64,000 nt of DNA, from the NCBI GenBank assembly GCA_963834445.1, contig CAWIBU010000002.1, positions 124,001 through 188,000 of the forward strand, in the 5' to 3' direction. Both the position numbers and the translations under genes were made by a program. The notes under the pieces were generated by a model. The model worked only from the letters and a program-made list of their open reading frames with translations, had not been told where the DNA came from and made no database searches. This stretch comes from PALSA-350 sp963834445 (lineage in GTDB: Bacteria; Acidobacteriota; Terriglobia; Terriglobales; Acidobacteriaceae). This document shows, one piece after another, positions 8,903 to 17,087 of the stretch. Within the stretch, counting starts at the first letter, position 1. Every line of letters starts with the position of its first letter.

Positions 8903-9266
8903 AATTGCTGGTTGATATGAACCTCTCTCCGCTCTGGTTGAATTTTCCGGCTGGAGAGGGTTTGAGGCGCACCACTGGTCGGCTGTTGGCCCGGGTACAG
9001 CTTCTGACCAAGAAATCATGGACTACACTCGCGCGCATCAGTTTGTGGTGCTCACGCACGATCTCGATTTAGGGTCTGTGCTTGCCGCCACGAAGGGAGC
9101 AAAGCCCAGTGTGGTGCAGATTCGTTCGGAACGAGTGAGCCCAGCCTTGATCGGCGATCAGGTAGGTTTGGGCCTGCGGCAGATGGCTTCAGAACTGGAA
9201 GATGGCGCGCTTCTCAGCATTGACCTGAAGCGAGCGCGTATGCGTCTCTTGCCTCTTCGGGGCTGA
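8899..9266 (+). pseudogene. DUF5615 PIN-like toxin gene, frameshifted
   Basis: ATG 8899 begins MKLLVDMNLSPLWLNFP, the start of a DUF5615 PIN-like nuclease with the acidic D6 and N8. After codon GAG (8956) the family sequence moves to another frame: GFEAHHWSAVGPGTASDQ, EIMDYTRAHQFVVLTHDLD (second acidic cluster), PSVVQIRSERVSP, to the stop at 9266. A one-base deletion in the G run at 8959-8960 explains the shift. Without it the protein would be ~122 residues, normal for the family. Both partners of this toxin-antitoxin pair therefore carry a -1 shift. Confidence 0.78.
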
Positions 9267-9319
9267 AGACCTGCCGGGAAGTTTCCGTGATTATTCCATC
9301 TGGCCACTAATTTGGTCCG

Positions 9320-9358
9320 GAGGGTCAGTAGAAACGTCAATCACTGGGCAAAGAATAA
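9320..9358. repeat. Flanking imperfect repeat, right copy
   Basis: Right member of the pair described at 8514-8551, lying between the toxin remnant and the terminator of the DUF3494 gene. Confidence 0.55.
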
Positions 9359-9408
9359 AAAAAGGCATCACCGCTCCACAGATTGGCACCTGCTGGAGTG
9401 GTGATGCC
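9357..9408 (-). terminator. Rho-independent terminator of the DUF3494 gene
   Basis: The stem arms are GGCATCACC-g-CTCCA (9364-9378) and TGGAG-t-GGTGATGCC (9394-9408). Read on the minus strand, the hairpin is followed by seven T (9357-9363). It lies about 55 bp past the stop of the minus-strand gene. Confidence 0.85.
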
Positions 9409-9464
9409 ACTTGTTCAGCGATTACCGAAGAGGGGCTCCGGCAATTCACCAAATATTTGACTTC

Positions 9465-11378
9465 TTAATAAGTGGACACGTGAGCTACGGCTGCGACTGG
9501 ATTGCTCCCGTTCTTGGTTCGAAGAGCCCCAGCAGGGATAGTGTTGGTGTATTTGGTGCACTTATTTTTCAGTGCAACGGTCACCGTTATCCTGCACGAG
9601 CCATTCGCTGGAATACCACCACCCGTCTGAGTTACCCTGGAACCACCCCAGATAGCGCTTACCTGGCCGCCGCAGGTAGTAGTGGCTCCTCCCGCGATTA
9701 CCATCCCGCTGGGCAACTGATCTGTCAACGGCGCCGTGAGGCTGGCGCTCGAAGATGCGCTGTTACTCAAGTTGATGGTCAGTCTTGTCGTACCGCCAGT
9801 CTTTACCGTGGTTGCACTGAACGATTTGGTGAGGGACGGCGGCTGGCAGGGGGCCTTGGCCGGATTCACCGTTAACGTTGCGACCGCCGGGGATGCGTTG
9901 TTTCCGTTGCTGGTGTGCAGCGCGCCGGCGGCTAACGAGTTGTAATAGTTCCCGGCTACCGCCGCACTGACCGGTACGGTTACCGTGCAGCTACCCTGGG
10001 CGGGGATGTAGCCCCCTGTCAGCGTGACGTATGAGCTACCCGTGTTCGCGATCACGGCTCCGCCGCAGGTCGTGCTGGCGTAGCCTCGAACGACAACACC
10101 GCTTGGAAAATGATCCGTAAGTGGCGCGGTCAAAGAAGCGGAGTCGGCATTGCCGTTGCTGAGAGTGATGACGAGGGTCGATACCCCGCCTGCAGTGATA
10201 CTGCTAGGGTTGAAAGCCTTGCCCAAGCGCGGCGCAACACTCACAGGGGAATCCACCACCAGGGTCGTCACTGCGGGAGAAGCATTGCTCCCTTCATTCG
10301 TATTGAGTGCCCCCACCGCGAGCGAGTCAATGAAGCTGCCCGGACCAGGCGCCATGACATCTACGCTCAAGGTGCAGGAGCCGTCCGCTGGAATCGATCC
10401 TCCGGTAAGGGTAATTGTCGAGCCGCCGGCAGCAGCCGTGACCGATCCCTGGCAGGTGTTGGTTGCGTTGCCCGAGATAACTACTCCACTCGGCAAAGTG
10501 TCTACCAGGGGCGAACTCAGGTTGGCCGGACCGGCGTTCGAATTATTTAACGTAATGGTGAGATTCGAAATTCCGCCAGAGACGATGGTTGGCGGCGTAA
10601 ACGAGCTTCCAATGGTCGGTGCCACTGGTGTGACCGGCACCGAGCAGGCGGTCGTAGACACGGTATTAGAGTCCATTGTGACGGCGCCGACCTGGGCAAG
10701 GGCCCTTCCGGAAAGCGTCGCGTCGGTGTTAAGAGTAATGCTGGCCAGCGCCAATACATTGCCCACGAACTGGGTGCCGGTGCCCAATGTAGCCGAGCTA
10801 CCCACTTGCCAGAAGACGTTGCACTGTTGCGCACCGTTAATAAGGTCCACCGCCGCGTTGCTGGCCGTGATGAGTGTGCTCGATACCTTAAATATCCAGA
10901 CCGCATTGGCGTTTCCACCGGCATTGAGCGTCACCGTCCCGGTTAACCCGGCCGACGATGAGAAGCAGTAAACGCCCGGAACAAGGGTCAATCCGCCCAG
11001 GTCTGTGGGCACCCCATAGGTGGTGTTGCAAGCCTCGCCGGCCAACGCCCCATAAGCCGTAGTATTATCCGCCTCGGCCTGGGCGGCAACCGCATCGGCA
11101 GCATGGATGGAACCTCCGGCAACTGTGCCGGGCGGGAAGCCCGTAACCGCAGACCCCGGGCTGACACCCAGATTGCCCGTTATAATCGACGGTCCCGTAT
11201 TTGTAACCGTCGAGCCGGCCAGCACAGCGAAACTTTGCGCCGTGCCCAGAGTGGGGGCTGTTTGTGCCATCAACCCCTGTATGGGCGCCATGGCGCACAA
11301 CAGAGAGAGAAGCGTTTTTGAGGCTACTCGCAGGGCGGCTGTTCCAGCCTTCTGCAATCCTGTGCATTTCATGTTCAT
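9465..11378 (-). CDS. DUF3494 (ice-binding type) surface protein with three beta repeats
   Basis: 637 residues from ATG 11378, 8 bp behind GGAGGAG. Residues 1-38 are a signal peptide (hydrophobic run ending GLMAQ). Residues ~42-250 form a DUF3494 domain, with APTLGTAQSFAVLAGSTVTNTG, GNLGVSPGSAVTGFPPG and VYCFSSSAGLTGTVTLNAGG. This is the beta-helix fold of bacterial ice-binding proteins and also occurs in adhesins. Three copies of a ~120-residue DUF11/DUF7933-like beta-sandwich follow (~255-635), each with PPTIVSGGxSxLxITLxN, LPSGVV and GSCTxxVxV. No LPXTG or Por sorting signal is visible. Ice binding is a family property; adhesion is equally possible. Confidence 0.85.
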   Translation of the reverse strand: MNMKCTGLQKAGTAALRVASKTLLSLLCAMAPIQGLMAQTAPTLGTAQSFAVLAGSTVTNTGPSIITGNLGVSPGSAVTGFPPGTVAGGSIHAADAVAAQAEADNTTAYGALAGEACNTTYGVPTDLGGLTLVPGVYCFSSSAGLTGTVTLNAGGNANAVWIFKVSSTLITASNAAVDLINGAQQCNVFWQVGSSATLGTGTQFVGNVLALASITLNTDATLSGRALAQVGAVTMDSNTVSTTACSVPVTPVAPTIGSSFTPPTIVSGGISNLTITLNNSNAGPANLSSPLVDTLPSGVVISGNATNTCQGSVTAAAGGSTITLTGGSIPADGSCTLSVDVMAPGPGSFIDSLAVGALNTNEGSNASPAVTTLVVDSPVSVAPRLGKAFNPSSITAGGVSTLVITLSNGNADSASLTAPLTDHFPSGVVVRGYASTTCGGAVIANTGSSYVTLTGGYIPAQGSCTVTVPVSAAVAGNYYNSLAAGALHTSNGNNASPAVATLTVNPAKAPCQPPSLTKSFSATTVKTGGTTRLTINLSNSASSSASLTAPLTDQLPSGMVIAGGATTTCGGQVSAIWGGSRVTQTGGGIPANGSCRITVTVALKNKCTKYTNTIPAGALRTKNGSNPVAAVAHVSTY

Positions 11379-11409
11379 GACTGTTGCTCCTCCAAAAATA
11401 GACTGCGTT

Positions 11410-11745
11410 CCAAGCAATCATTGCTGTGACAAGAACCGGGCCCTTCACATCCTGGAATACTTCGCCGACGCGCAAGAGCAGAGTCTTCTTGCACTTGCTG
11501 ATCTTCTGAACACCTGGTGTCCTGCGGGGGGGGGGGCGTAGAAAGGACACTACAAGTTAGTTGGACGAATGCGATGTCCCATATTGAACGTTTTGATTTT
11601 TATTTCCTGGCGGTGATCTCGCGCGTGAGAAACCAACCAGAACGGGTGTCTGCAGGTGCCTCCGTGGACCCGCTGCGCCGCATACATCTATTGTTCGTTA
11701 TTCATATTTGGTACGGACATACTTAGCTTGGGAAACGAAGTTCAT
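11410..11745. repeat. Degenerate ~330-bp duplication, copy 1
   Basis: Shares an ordered series of words with 12100-12430: TTGCTGTGACAA, TTGCACTTGC, CGTAGAAAGGA, CATATTGAACGTTTTG, GGCATACATCT or CGCATACATCT, and TTTGGTACG or TTTGGCACG. Spacing between words is nearly the same in both copies, so this is an old direct duplication of non-coding DNA. Copy 1 adjoins the 5' end of the DUF3494 gene. Confidence 0.65.
11526..11536. repeat. G11 homopolymer tract
   Basis: Eleven consecutive G on the plus strand, 148 bp upstream of the DUF3494 start codon. The corresponding place in the second duplication copy (around 12222) has only a short GAGGG, so the tract arose or expanded after duplication. It may be a slippage-prone promoter element or a sequencing ambiguity. 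Confidence 0.7.
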
Positions 11746-12099
11746 GGTATCTTCGCCTCGTCCTCATCGTGTGTAGCGCCAGATAAAAGAGATAAGCAAC
11801 CACAACAGGTCCATCGTGCCCTTGGATACCCTCTGCCCGCGATCCGTCACAGTCCGTGATCCTCAGGCAGCTCAGTAACGCGCTTCGGTGTGGCTGACTC
11901 CGCAAGACTGCCGCTGTGTCTCACTCTCTGAGGCCCCAAATGCAGGGCATCTATTAGGCTAAGAGGGACTCTTGTTCCAGAAGGTCCGGCCTGTTCAGAA
12001 TTTCCTAAAATCGCGTCCGCATACCATCCGTCGAGTCGAAGGCTAATCAAGACTTCGCGACCATGTGCACTTCTTTTTTAGCAGCATGACCAGACCGCG

Positions 12100-12430
12100 T
12101 TTAGAAAGCGATTATTGCTGTGACAATAACCGAGCCTCTCCCAATTCGTCACGACTGGACAACCCTGCAGGGGCAGTTCCCATCTTTGCACTTGCCTTCC
12201 CTTCGGACACCTATCGAATTGAGGGCTTCGTAGAAAGGAACAGTACAAAGTTCCCAGGAAGATGTCTCATATTGAACGTTTTGGCAGTTTTCTTTTGGCG
12301 CTGACACCTCGTGTGAATAACCTGTCGAGACGGACGGCTGAGGCATTGCGAGGCTACACCCGCGGCATACATCTTTCGTTCGCCATGAGTATGTTTGGCA
12401 CGCACGTCCCAGCTTGCGACCAGGAAAACA
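12100..12430. repeat. Degenerate ~330-bp duplication, copy 2
   Basis: Second copy of the segment at 11410-11745, same orientation, offset about 690 bp. No gene follows on the DUF3494 side, so it may mark a lost paralogue or a duplicated regulatory region. Confidence 0.6.
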
Positions 12431-12708
12431 TGTGAGATCTGCTTTTGTTTCCTACATTTCCGAATCATCAAGGGAAAGGAGACTGTTTGCCATACAAGGA
12501 TCTGGAACGCTGGAGGTTGGCTTCCCCAAAACAATTCGTCACAGTTTGAGAACGCTAAACGGCATAGTAACGTTCTTTGGTGCGGCTAAATGTGTGGGAA
12601 AGCCCGATCGACCCAAAGTGGGACGTATGATCAGGACCGGCGCATGGTTTTGGCAGTCACCCCCGGACTCCACACCAAGATTTCATCCCGCTTGAAGGGG
12701 GCTCGATC

Positions 12709-13365
12709 CTGCATACGACACCACGCTATAAGCCTAGTGAACCCTTACTGGATCCGACAGTCTGGCCGAGTCAGCGACTGCTTCAGATACGCGCGGGCGA
12801 GACTTTGGTTTCGCAAGGGGAGCCGGCGCATTCGCTCTTTTATATTAAGCAGGGTCGCGCAAAGCTGACGATTCTCTCCGCCGGGGGCAAAGAAGCCACG
12901 CTTATGCTTCTCTCTCCGGGCGACTTCGCGGGAGAGGAGGCGCTGAGTGACGTGATGGGGCCGCGCATTGCCACGGTGACCGCAATCACTGCCTTGGAAA
13001 GTGTGGAGATTGCGAGCCGGGTGATGCTTCGCTGTCTGCGCGACAGCCAGCGATGTTCCGACCTGTTTCTCGCATTTTTGCTGCGTAGAAATTTGCGTGT
13101 ACAGGATAACCTGATCGACCATCTCTTTAATTGCAGCGAAAAGCGGTTGGCGAGAACGCTATTGTTGATGGCCGAGTCGACCGATGGTGCGGACCCGGAG
13201 GCGCTGCTGCCTTCCGTGACCCAGGAGGCGTTGGCCGAGATGATTGGCACGACCCGATCGCGCGTGAACTTTTTTATGAATCGCTTTCGCAGGTTGGGAT
13301 TCATCGAGTACAGAGGACGCATCCGGGTAAACAAAGTGCGTCTTTCTACGATCTTGCGGGAATAA
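12709..13365 (+). CDS. Crp/Fnr family transcriptional regulator, atypical start
   Basis: Cyclic-nucleotide-binding-type sensor domain (VSQGEPAHSLFYIKQGRAKLT, KEATLMLLSPGDFAGEEAL) followed by a winged helix with VTQEALAEMIGTTRSRVNFFMNRFRRLGFIEY. No FNR-type Cys cluster is seen, so it is unlikely to hold an oxygen-labile Fe-S centre. Family-like sequence extends upstream of the first ordinary candidate, TTG 12805 (LLDPTVWPSQRLLQIRAGETL), but between the in-frame stop at 12628 and 12805 there is no ATG or GTG. CTG 12709 lies 7 bp behind AAGGGGG and gives 218 residues, the usual length. I use this start as an inference; TTG 12805 would truncate the sensor domain. Confidence 0.82.
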   Translation: MHTTPRYKPSEPLLDPTVWPSQRLLQIRAGETLVSQGEPAHSLFYIKQGRAKLTILSAGGKEATLMLLSPGDFAGEEALSDVMGPRIATVTAITALESVEIASRVMLRCLRDSQRCSDLFLAFLLRRNLRVQDNLIDHLFNCSEKRLARTLLLMAESTDGADPEALLPSVTQEALAEMIGTTRSRVNFFMNRFRRLGFIEYRGRIRVNKVRLSTILRE

Positions 13366-13541
13366 GAGGCGAGGCATGCGAGCGAGGGTTATGGCGGTTG
13401 GTAGAGTAAGAGATTTGTGCGAGCCCGTAAAGCAGCGCCACCAGCCAAACCAATCGCAAGACCCAATCTTTGCCAAAATATTTCTACTTCCACCTACTAC
13501 GATCAGTGTGCTGTAACAACTGCGGTGATGGAGTAATTATC

Positions 13542-13892
13542 ATGCCTTGTAGAGAAATGAAAGAACTTGAAGCTAGTCTCCATGGTTATAAAGAAGCTGC
13601 CCTTTTGTTTACTCGTATCGACGTGAGAGACCTGTCAGGAGGCATGCCCTACGGGGAGGCGCGCGTTTCCTACACGATGCAGGTGCATCGACAAAGCTGT
13701 GTTCTTTGCCGGAAGCCGTAGCGCTCTGTCCCGATGGCGGACGATGGGTACTTGCGGGACGGGAACCTGTGAAGAAAGCATTTCTTGGGGATTCGTCGCC
13801 AGGGATTCGTCGCCAGACGGGGCTGGTCCTTTGGGAAGGCGAGGTTGCGGTCATGTCGCTTTCGGCGAAGGGCACAAATAGTGGGGAGTGAA
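13542..13892 (+). pseudogene. Unknown small gene, apparently frameshifted
   Basis: The first frame starts at ATG 13542 (MPCREMKELEASLHGYKEAA, LSGGMPYGEARVSYTMQV) and stops early. The adjacent frame from about 13682 reads ASTKLCSLPEAVALCPDGG, RWVLAGREPVKKAFLGDSSP and LVLWEGEVAVMSLSAKG to TGA 13892. Both halves look protein-like and join with one missing base near 13680. I do not recognise the family. If the join is wrong, two short unrelated frames remain. Confidence 0.4.
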
Positions 13893-14172
13893 TCTCCATT
13901 GTTCGCAAAGTATCAGTCCCGTCTGACGAGTCTCGAAGGTCGCCATACGATATCTGGCTACAACCGGCGCGTTCCGTTGATCACAAGGAGCACAAAGGGA
14001 GTCATTTGCCATGCCTCGGTGGGGGGTGGCAGCAACCAGAGCATCCCTCCCAGTGACGGCGGACGAGGTACAGACGAAACGTACCCATGAAGGACTCTGG
14101 CGTGAAGCTTGGGGAATGCCCACGAAGCTTCGGGAGCGGGCCGGCGATATCATCATGCTTGAGAGGTTAGCC

Positions 14173-14931
14173 ATGCGTCTTCAGGGAAAAGTTGCAGTGA
14201 TCACGGGCGCGGCCCGCGGCATCGGGCGTGCCACAGCCATTCGTTTCGCGCAGGAAGGTGCTCGCGTGGTCATCAACGATATCAACGCGGTCGCGGGAGA
14301 AACGCTTGCCGCGGAGATCACCGCAAGCGGCGGGGCGGCGTTATTCCTGCGTGGAGATGCAGCCTCAGAGGGTGATGTGACGGCGCTCATGCGCACCGCG
14401 AACGACGCCTTCGGCCATTTGCACATCCTCGTCAATAATGCCGTACCGAACATGGAAGAGCTTGCCTCGAACCGGTGGGACACGACCGTGCAAGTCGGGT
14501 TGAAAAGCTATTGGCTTTGTATGCAGGCGGCGATCCCGTGGATGCGCTTGTCCGGCTCCGGCAGCATCGTCAATATTTCCTCGGTGAATGCGCTCATGGG
14601 GCTGGGGAACGATCACGTCTATAGCGGCGTGAAGGCGGCGATACTCGGCTTGTCACGGTCAATGGTTGGAGAGTTCTCACCGTCTGGTTTGCGCATCAAC
14701 TGTATCTGCCCCGGGACCATCGTGACCGAAATCTGGAAGCCGCTCTTTGACCGCGACCCGGACCTTCCTCGACGTCTTTCGGCCCTCTACCCGATTGGCC
14801 GGCTTGGATGTGCCGAGGATATTGCCAATGCCGCCCTCTTCCTGGCTTCTGACGAAGCTTCGTTTATCACGGGGAGCGTTCTCACCGTCGATGGAGGCCT
14901 CACCGCAGCCAACCTTTCGTTTTCGAAATGA
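14173..14931 (+). CDS. SDR family NAD(P)-dependent oxidoreductase
   Basis: 252 residues of a classical short-chain dehydrogenase/reductase. The nucleotide-binding TGAARGIG (11-18), NNA (88-90) and the catalytic S137, Y150 and K154 (YSGVK) are all present. The C-terminal motif is SFITGSVLTVDGGLTAANL, typical of cytosolic FabG-like SDRs. The start (ATG 14173) follows GAGAGG by 6 bp and matches the family N-terminus; upstream in-frame codons add 54 residues without similarity. Substrate is unknown. The next gene starts 32 bp downstream, so the two probably form an operon with a carbonyl or lactone substrate pathway. Confidence 0.92.
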   Translation: MRLQGKVAVITGAARGIGRATAIRFAQEGARVVINDINAVAGETLAAEITASGGAALFLRGDAASEGDVTALMRTANDAFGHLHILVNNAVPNMEELASNRWDTTVQVGLKSYWLCMQAAIPWMRLSGSGSIVNISSVNALMGLGNDHVYSGVKAAILGLSRSMVGEFSPSGLRINCICPGTIVTEIWKPLFDRDPDLPRRLSALYPIGRLGCAEDIANAALFLASDEASFITGSVLTVDGGLTAANLSFSK

Positions 14932-14963
14932 CTTGTTGTCACCGTACTTCCTCAGGAGGAGAT

Positions 14964-16025
14964 ATGGGAAAATCAGTGTCTCGGGTAAGCCGGCGTGCGT
15001 TCATGACCGGGTCGGCGGCTTTGGCCGCTGTGGGAGCGAGTTTACCAATGCAGGCGGACACACATCAGTTTGCTTCGTCGGGAGCCACGGACGAGTTCGA
15101 CATTTATCAGCAACGCCGCCGCTGGGAACTGTGGAGCCTGCTGGGCGATTTGCCCTGGGACCACAAGCCCGCGCCACCGCAACTGGTGAGCACCGAGAAA
15201 CATGATGGCTACACACTCGAGCGGCTGGTTCTTGACCTGAATGGCATCGAACCCGTTCCAGCGCTGCTGCTTATTCCAGATCGGCGGCAGAAGCGGGCGC
15301 CTGGGCTGCTCTTTATGCATTGGCACGCAGGCCAGTACGACCTGGGGAAAGAACAATTGTTGCGCGGCACCAGCGTGCAGCCAGCCTACGCGCCCATCTG
15401 CGCGGAAAAAGGCCTGGTGACGCTGGCCATCGATAGCTGGTGCTTCGGCGAACGCAAGCGGGAAGCGGTCGGACGCCAAGGGGAAGAAGACGCTTTTAAG
15501 CTGATGCTGTGGCGAGGCCAGGTGCTGTGGGGCATGATGATGTTTGATGAGTTACGCGCGCTTAGTTATCTGGCGAGCCGTGCGGAAGTGGATCCGGGGC
15601 GGCTGGGAGCGTTTGGCATGTCCATGGGGGCCACGAAGGCCTGGTGGCTGGCCGGCCTCGATCCGCGCGTCCGGGTCGCGATCGATGTTTGCTGCCTGAC
15701 GAATTATGAATCGCTGATCGAGGCGCAAGGCATCAGCAAGCACGGTGTCTACTATTTTGTTCCCGCGTTGCTGAAACACTTCGACACCTTTCAAATTAAT
15801 GAGTTAATCGTGCCGCGCGCACACCTGAGCGTGAACGGGCGCCGGGACGAACTCACTCCGCCGGCAGGCGTCGAGCAGATCCGCGATCAGCTGCTGCCTC
15901 TTTACCGGACTTATGGGAGAGCCGAGGACTGTAAGATCGAACTCTTCGATTGCGCCCACGAGGAGTTACCGGAGATGCGGCGGCAGATTCTCGCATGGAT
16001 GGAGCAACACCTGACTACGGCCTGA
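14964..16025 (+). CDS. Tat-exported alpha/beta hydrolase (dienelactone hydrolase/acetyl xylan esterase-like)
   Basis: 353 residues. ATG 14964 follows AGGAGG. The N-terminus has a twin-arginine signal (SRRAFM, then a hydrophobic run), so the folded enzyme is predicted to go to the periplasm. The hydrolase core shows LLFMHWHAGQYDLGKEQLL (oxyanion region), LAIDSWCFGERKRE, and the nucleophile elbow FGMSMGA near residue 218. A late DELTPP and the CAHEELPEMRR His segment complete a plausible Ser-Asp-His triad. Function within the family (esterase, lactonase, deacetylase) is not resolved. It is coupled to the SDR gene. Confidence 0.85.
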   Translation: MGKSVSRVSRRAFMTGSAALAAVGASLPMQADTHQFASSGATDEFDIYQQRRRWELWSLLGDLPWDHKPAPPQLVSTEKHDGYTLERLVLDLNGIEPVPALLLIPDRRQKRAPGLLFMHWHAGQYDLGKEQLLRGTSVQPAYAPICAEKGLVTLAIDSWCFGERKREAVGRQGEEDAFKLMLWRGQVLWGMMMFDELRALSYLASRAEVDPGRLGAFGMSMGATKAWWLAGLDPRVRVAIDVCCLTNYESLIEAQGISKHGVYYFVPALLKHFDTFQINELIVPRAHLSVNGRRDELTPPAGVEQIRDQLLPLYRTYGRAEDCKIELFDCAHEELPEMRRQILAWMEQHLTTA

Positions 16026-16063
16026 AGTCCTGCATTTGCGGTCGACCCATTCGGGCGTGTCTG

Positions 16064-16900
16064 CTAGCGCGTTGCCGGTTGCAGAGGTTTCCAGAACGCG
16101 GGATCGGCTTTCAGCATCTGCTCGTTGGGATAGCTCATCTTCGGATCGATGAAGAATAGATCCGCTTGTTTTGCGGCGAGGCAGGAAGCTTCGAGCGCCG
16201 CGAGTTTTTTCAGTCCCTCTGCTCCCAGGGCGTCGGCGAACTTTTTGTCATTATCGTCTTCGGCGTCTAACTCGGCGGCAGCCTTATGGGTGATGATGAC
16301 GAGAAAGGTGTTGCCGGGAGAACCATAAATCTCTTCATAGGTGCCCCAATGCACGCTGGGCGCCCCCTTATAGCCATCTGCATACAGCTTGACCAGATCT
16401 TCGAATTCCTGGCCGTGCCCGGGGCGCACCTGGTATTGGATGATGACCTCCACGCGGGCCCCGCCGCGGAAGCCCGGATTGAGGCTTAGATCGTCGCGTT
16501 TCGCCCATACGCTGTAATCCCTGGACGCAAGCAGATCGCCGTCGGCCGCGCTGGTGCGGGCGAGCGTCGTGGCGACCGCCGGAAGAGTGGCCGTTCCTGG
16601 CCACTGCTGCGCCCATGCCGCATAGGATTCATAGCCATGAAAGAACAGTACGCGCAGCGGTCCGGATAGCGAGACGGACGCGTAGTAGTGGTCGGCGATC
16701 TTACCTGCGGCCAGAGCTTTCGGATAGGCCCCTTCCACTGCCTGGTGCGCAGCGCCCTCCTTGCCGGGTTTGGTGTACTCGCGCGAGATCACCAGAATTT
16801 TCGCGGCCGGGAGAATATCCTGGGCGAAGAGCAGGGCCGAGCTGCAGCATGCAAGCGAGGCTAAGAGCGGAAGGGCGGCGATGTGGCGGAGGTTGAGCAT
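16064..16900 (-). CDS. Secreted hypothetical protein
   Basis: About 278 residues from ATG 16900, with GGAG 9 bp upstream. It has a signal peptide (LRHIAALPLLASLACCSSALLFAQ). The mature part contains ILVISREYTKPGKEGAAHQ and EVIIQYQVRPGHGQEFEDL, which look like two antibiotic-biosynthesis-monooxygenase-like (dimeric alpha/beta barrel) halves, but no catalytic set can be named. The C-terminus has the charged DAEDDNDKKFADALGAEGL. It is likely periplasmic and its role is unknown. Confidence 0.75.
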   Translation of the reverse strand: MLNLRHIAALPLLASLACCSSALLFAQDILPAAKILVISREYTKPGKEGAAHQAVEGAYPKALAAGKIADHYYASVSLSGPLRVLFFHGYESYAAWAQQWPGTATLPAVATTLARTSAADGDLLASRDYSVWAKRDDLSLNPGFRGGARVEVIIQYQVRPGHGQEFEDLVKLYADGYKGAPSVHWGTYEEIYGSPGNTFLVIITHKAAAELDAEDDNDKKFADALGAEGLKKLAALEASCLAAKQADLFFIDPKMSYPNEQMLKADPAFWKPLQPATR

Positions 16901-17087
16901 CCGGTGTTTCTCCATCGTAGGGTTTATGAGGACCCCAACGATTATCAAGCCGAAGTCGCCGGCGTGCACACATCGTTACGATAACTCCTGCCAAAGTTTT
17001 CGCCGTATTAATCACGGAGTGGGGTGGACCCTATCTCACCACACGTCAACTCACCCTTTCTTCGTTCCGTGACAGAGCGAAATTTTC

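Larger units (their letters stand above)
11379..12708. other. Long intergenic region with duplicated segment
   Basis: About 1.3 kb between the divergent DUF3494 and Crp/Fnr genes. It holds a G11 tract, two degenerate ~330-bp repeat copies and no frame with protein-like composition. Short AT-rich and dyad-like stretches occur, but no single promoter stands out. Confidence 0.6.
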
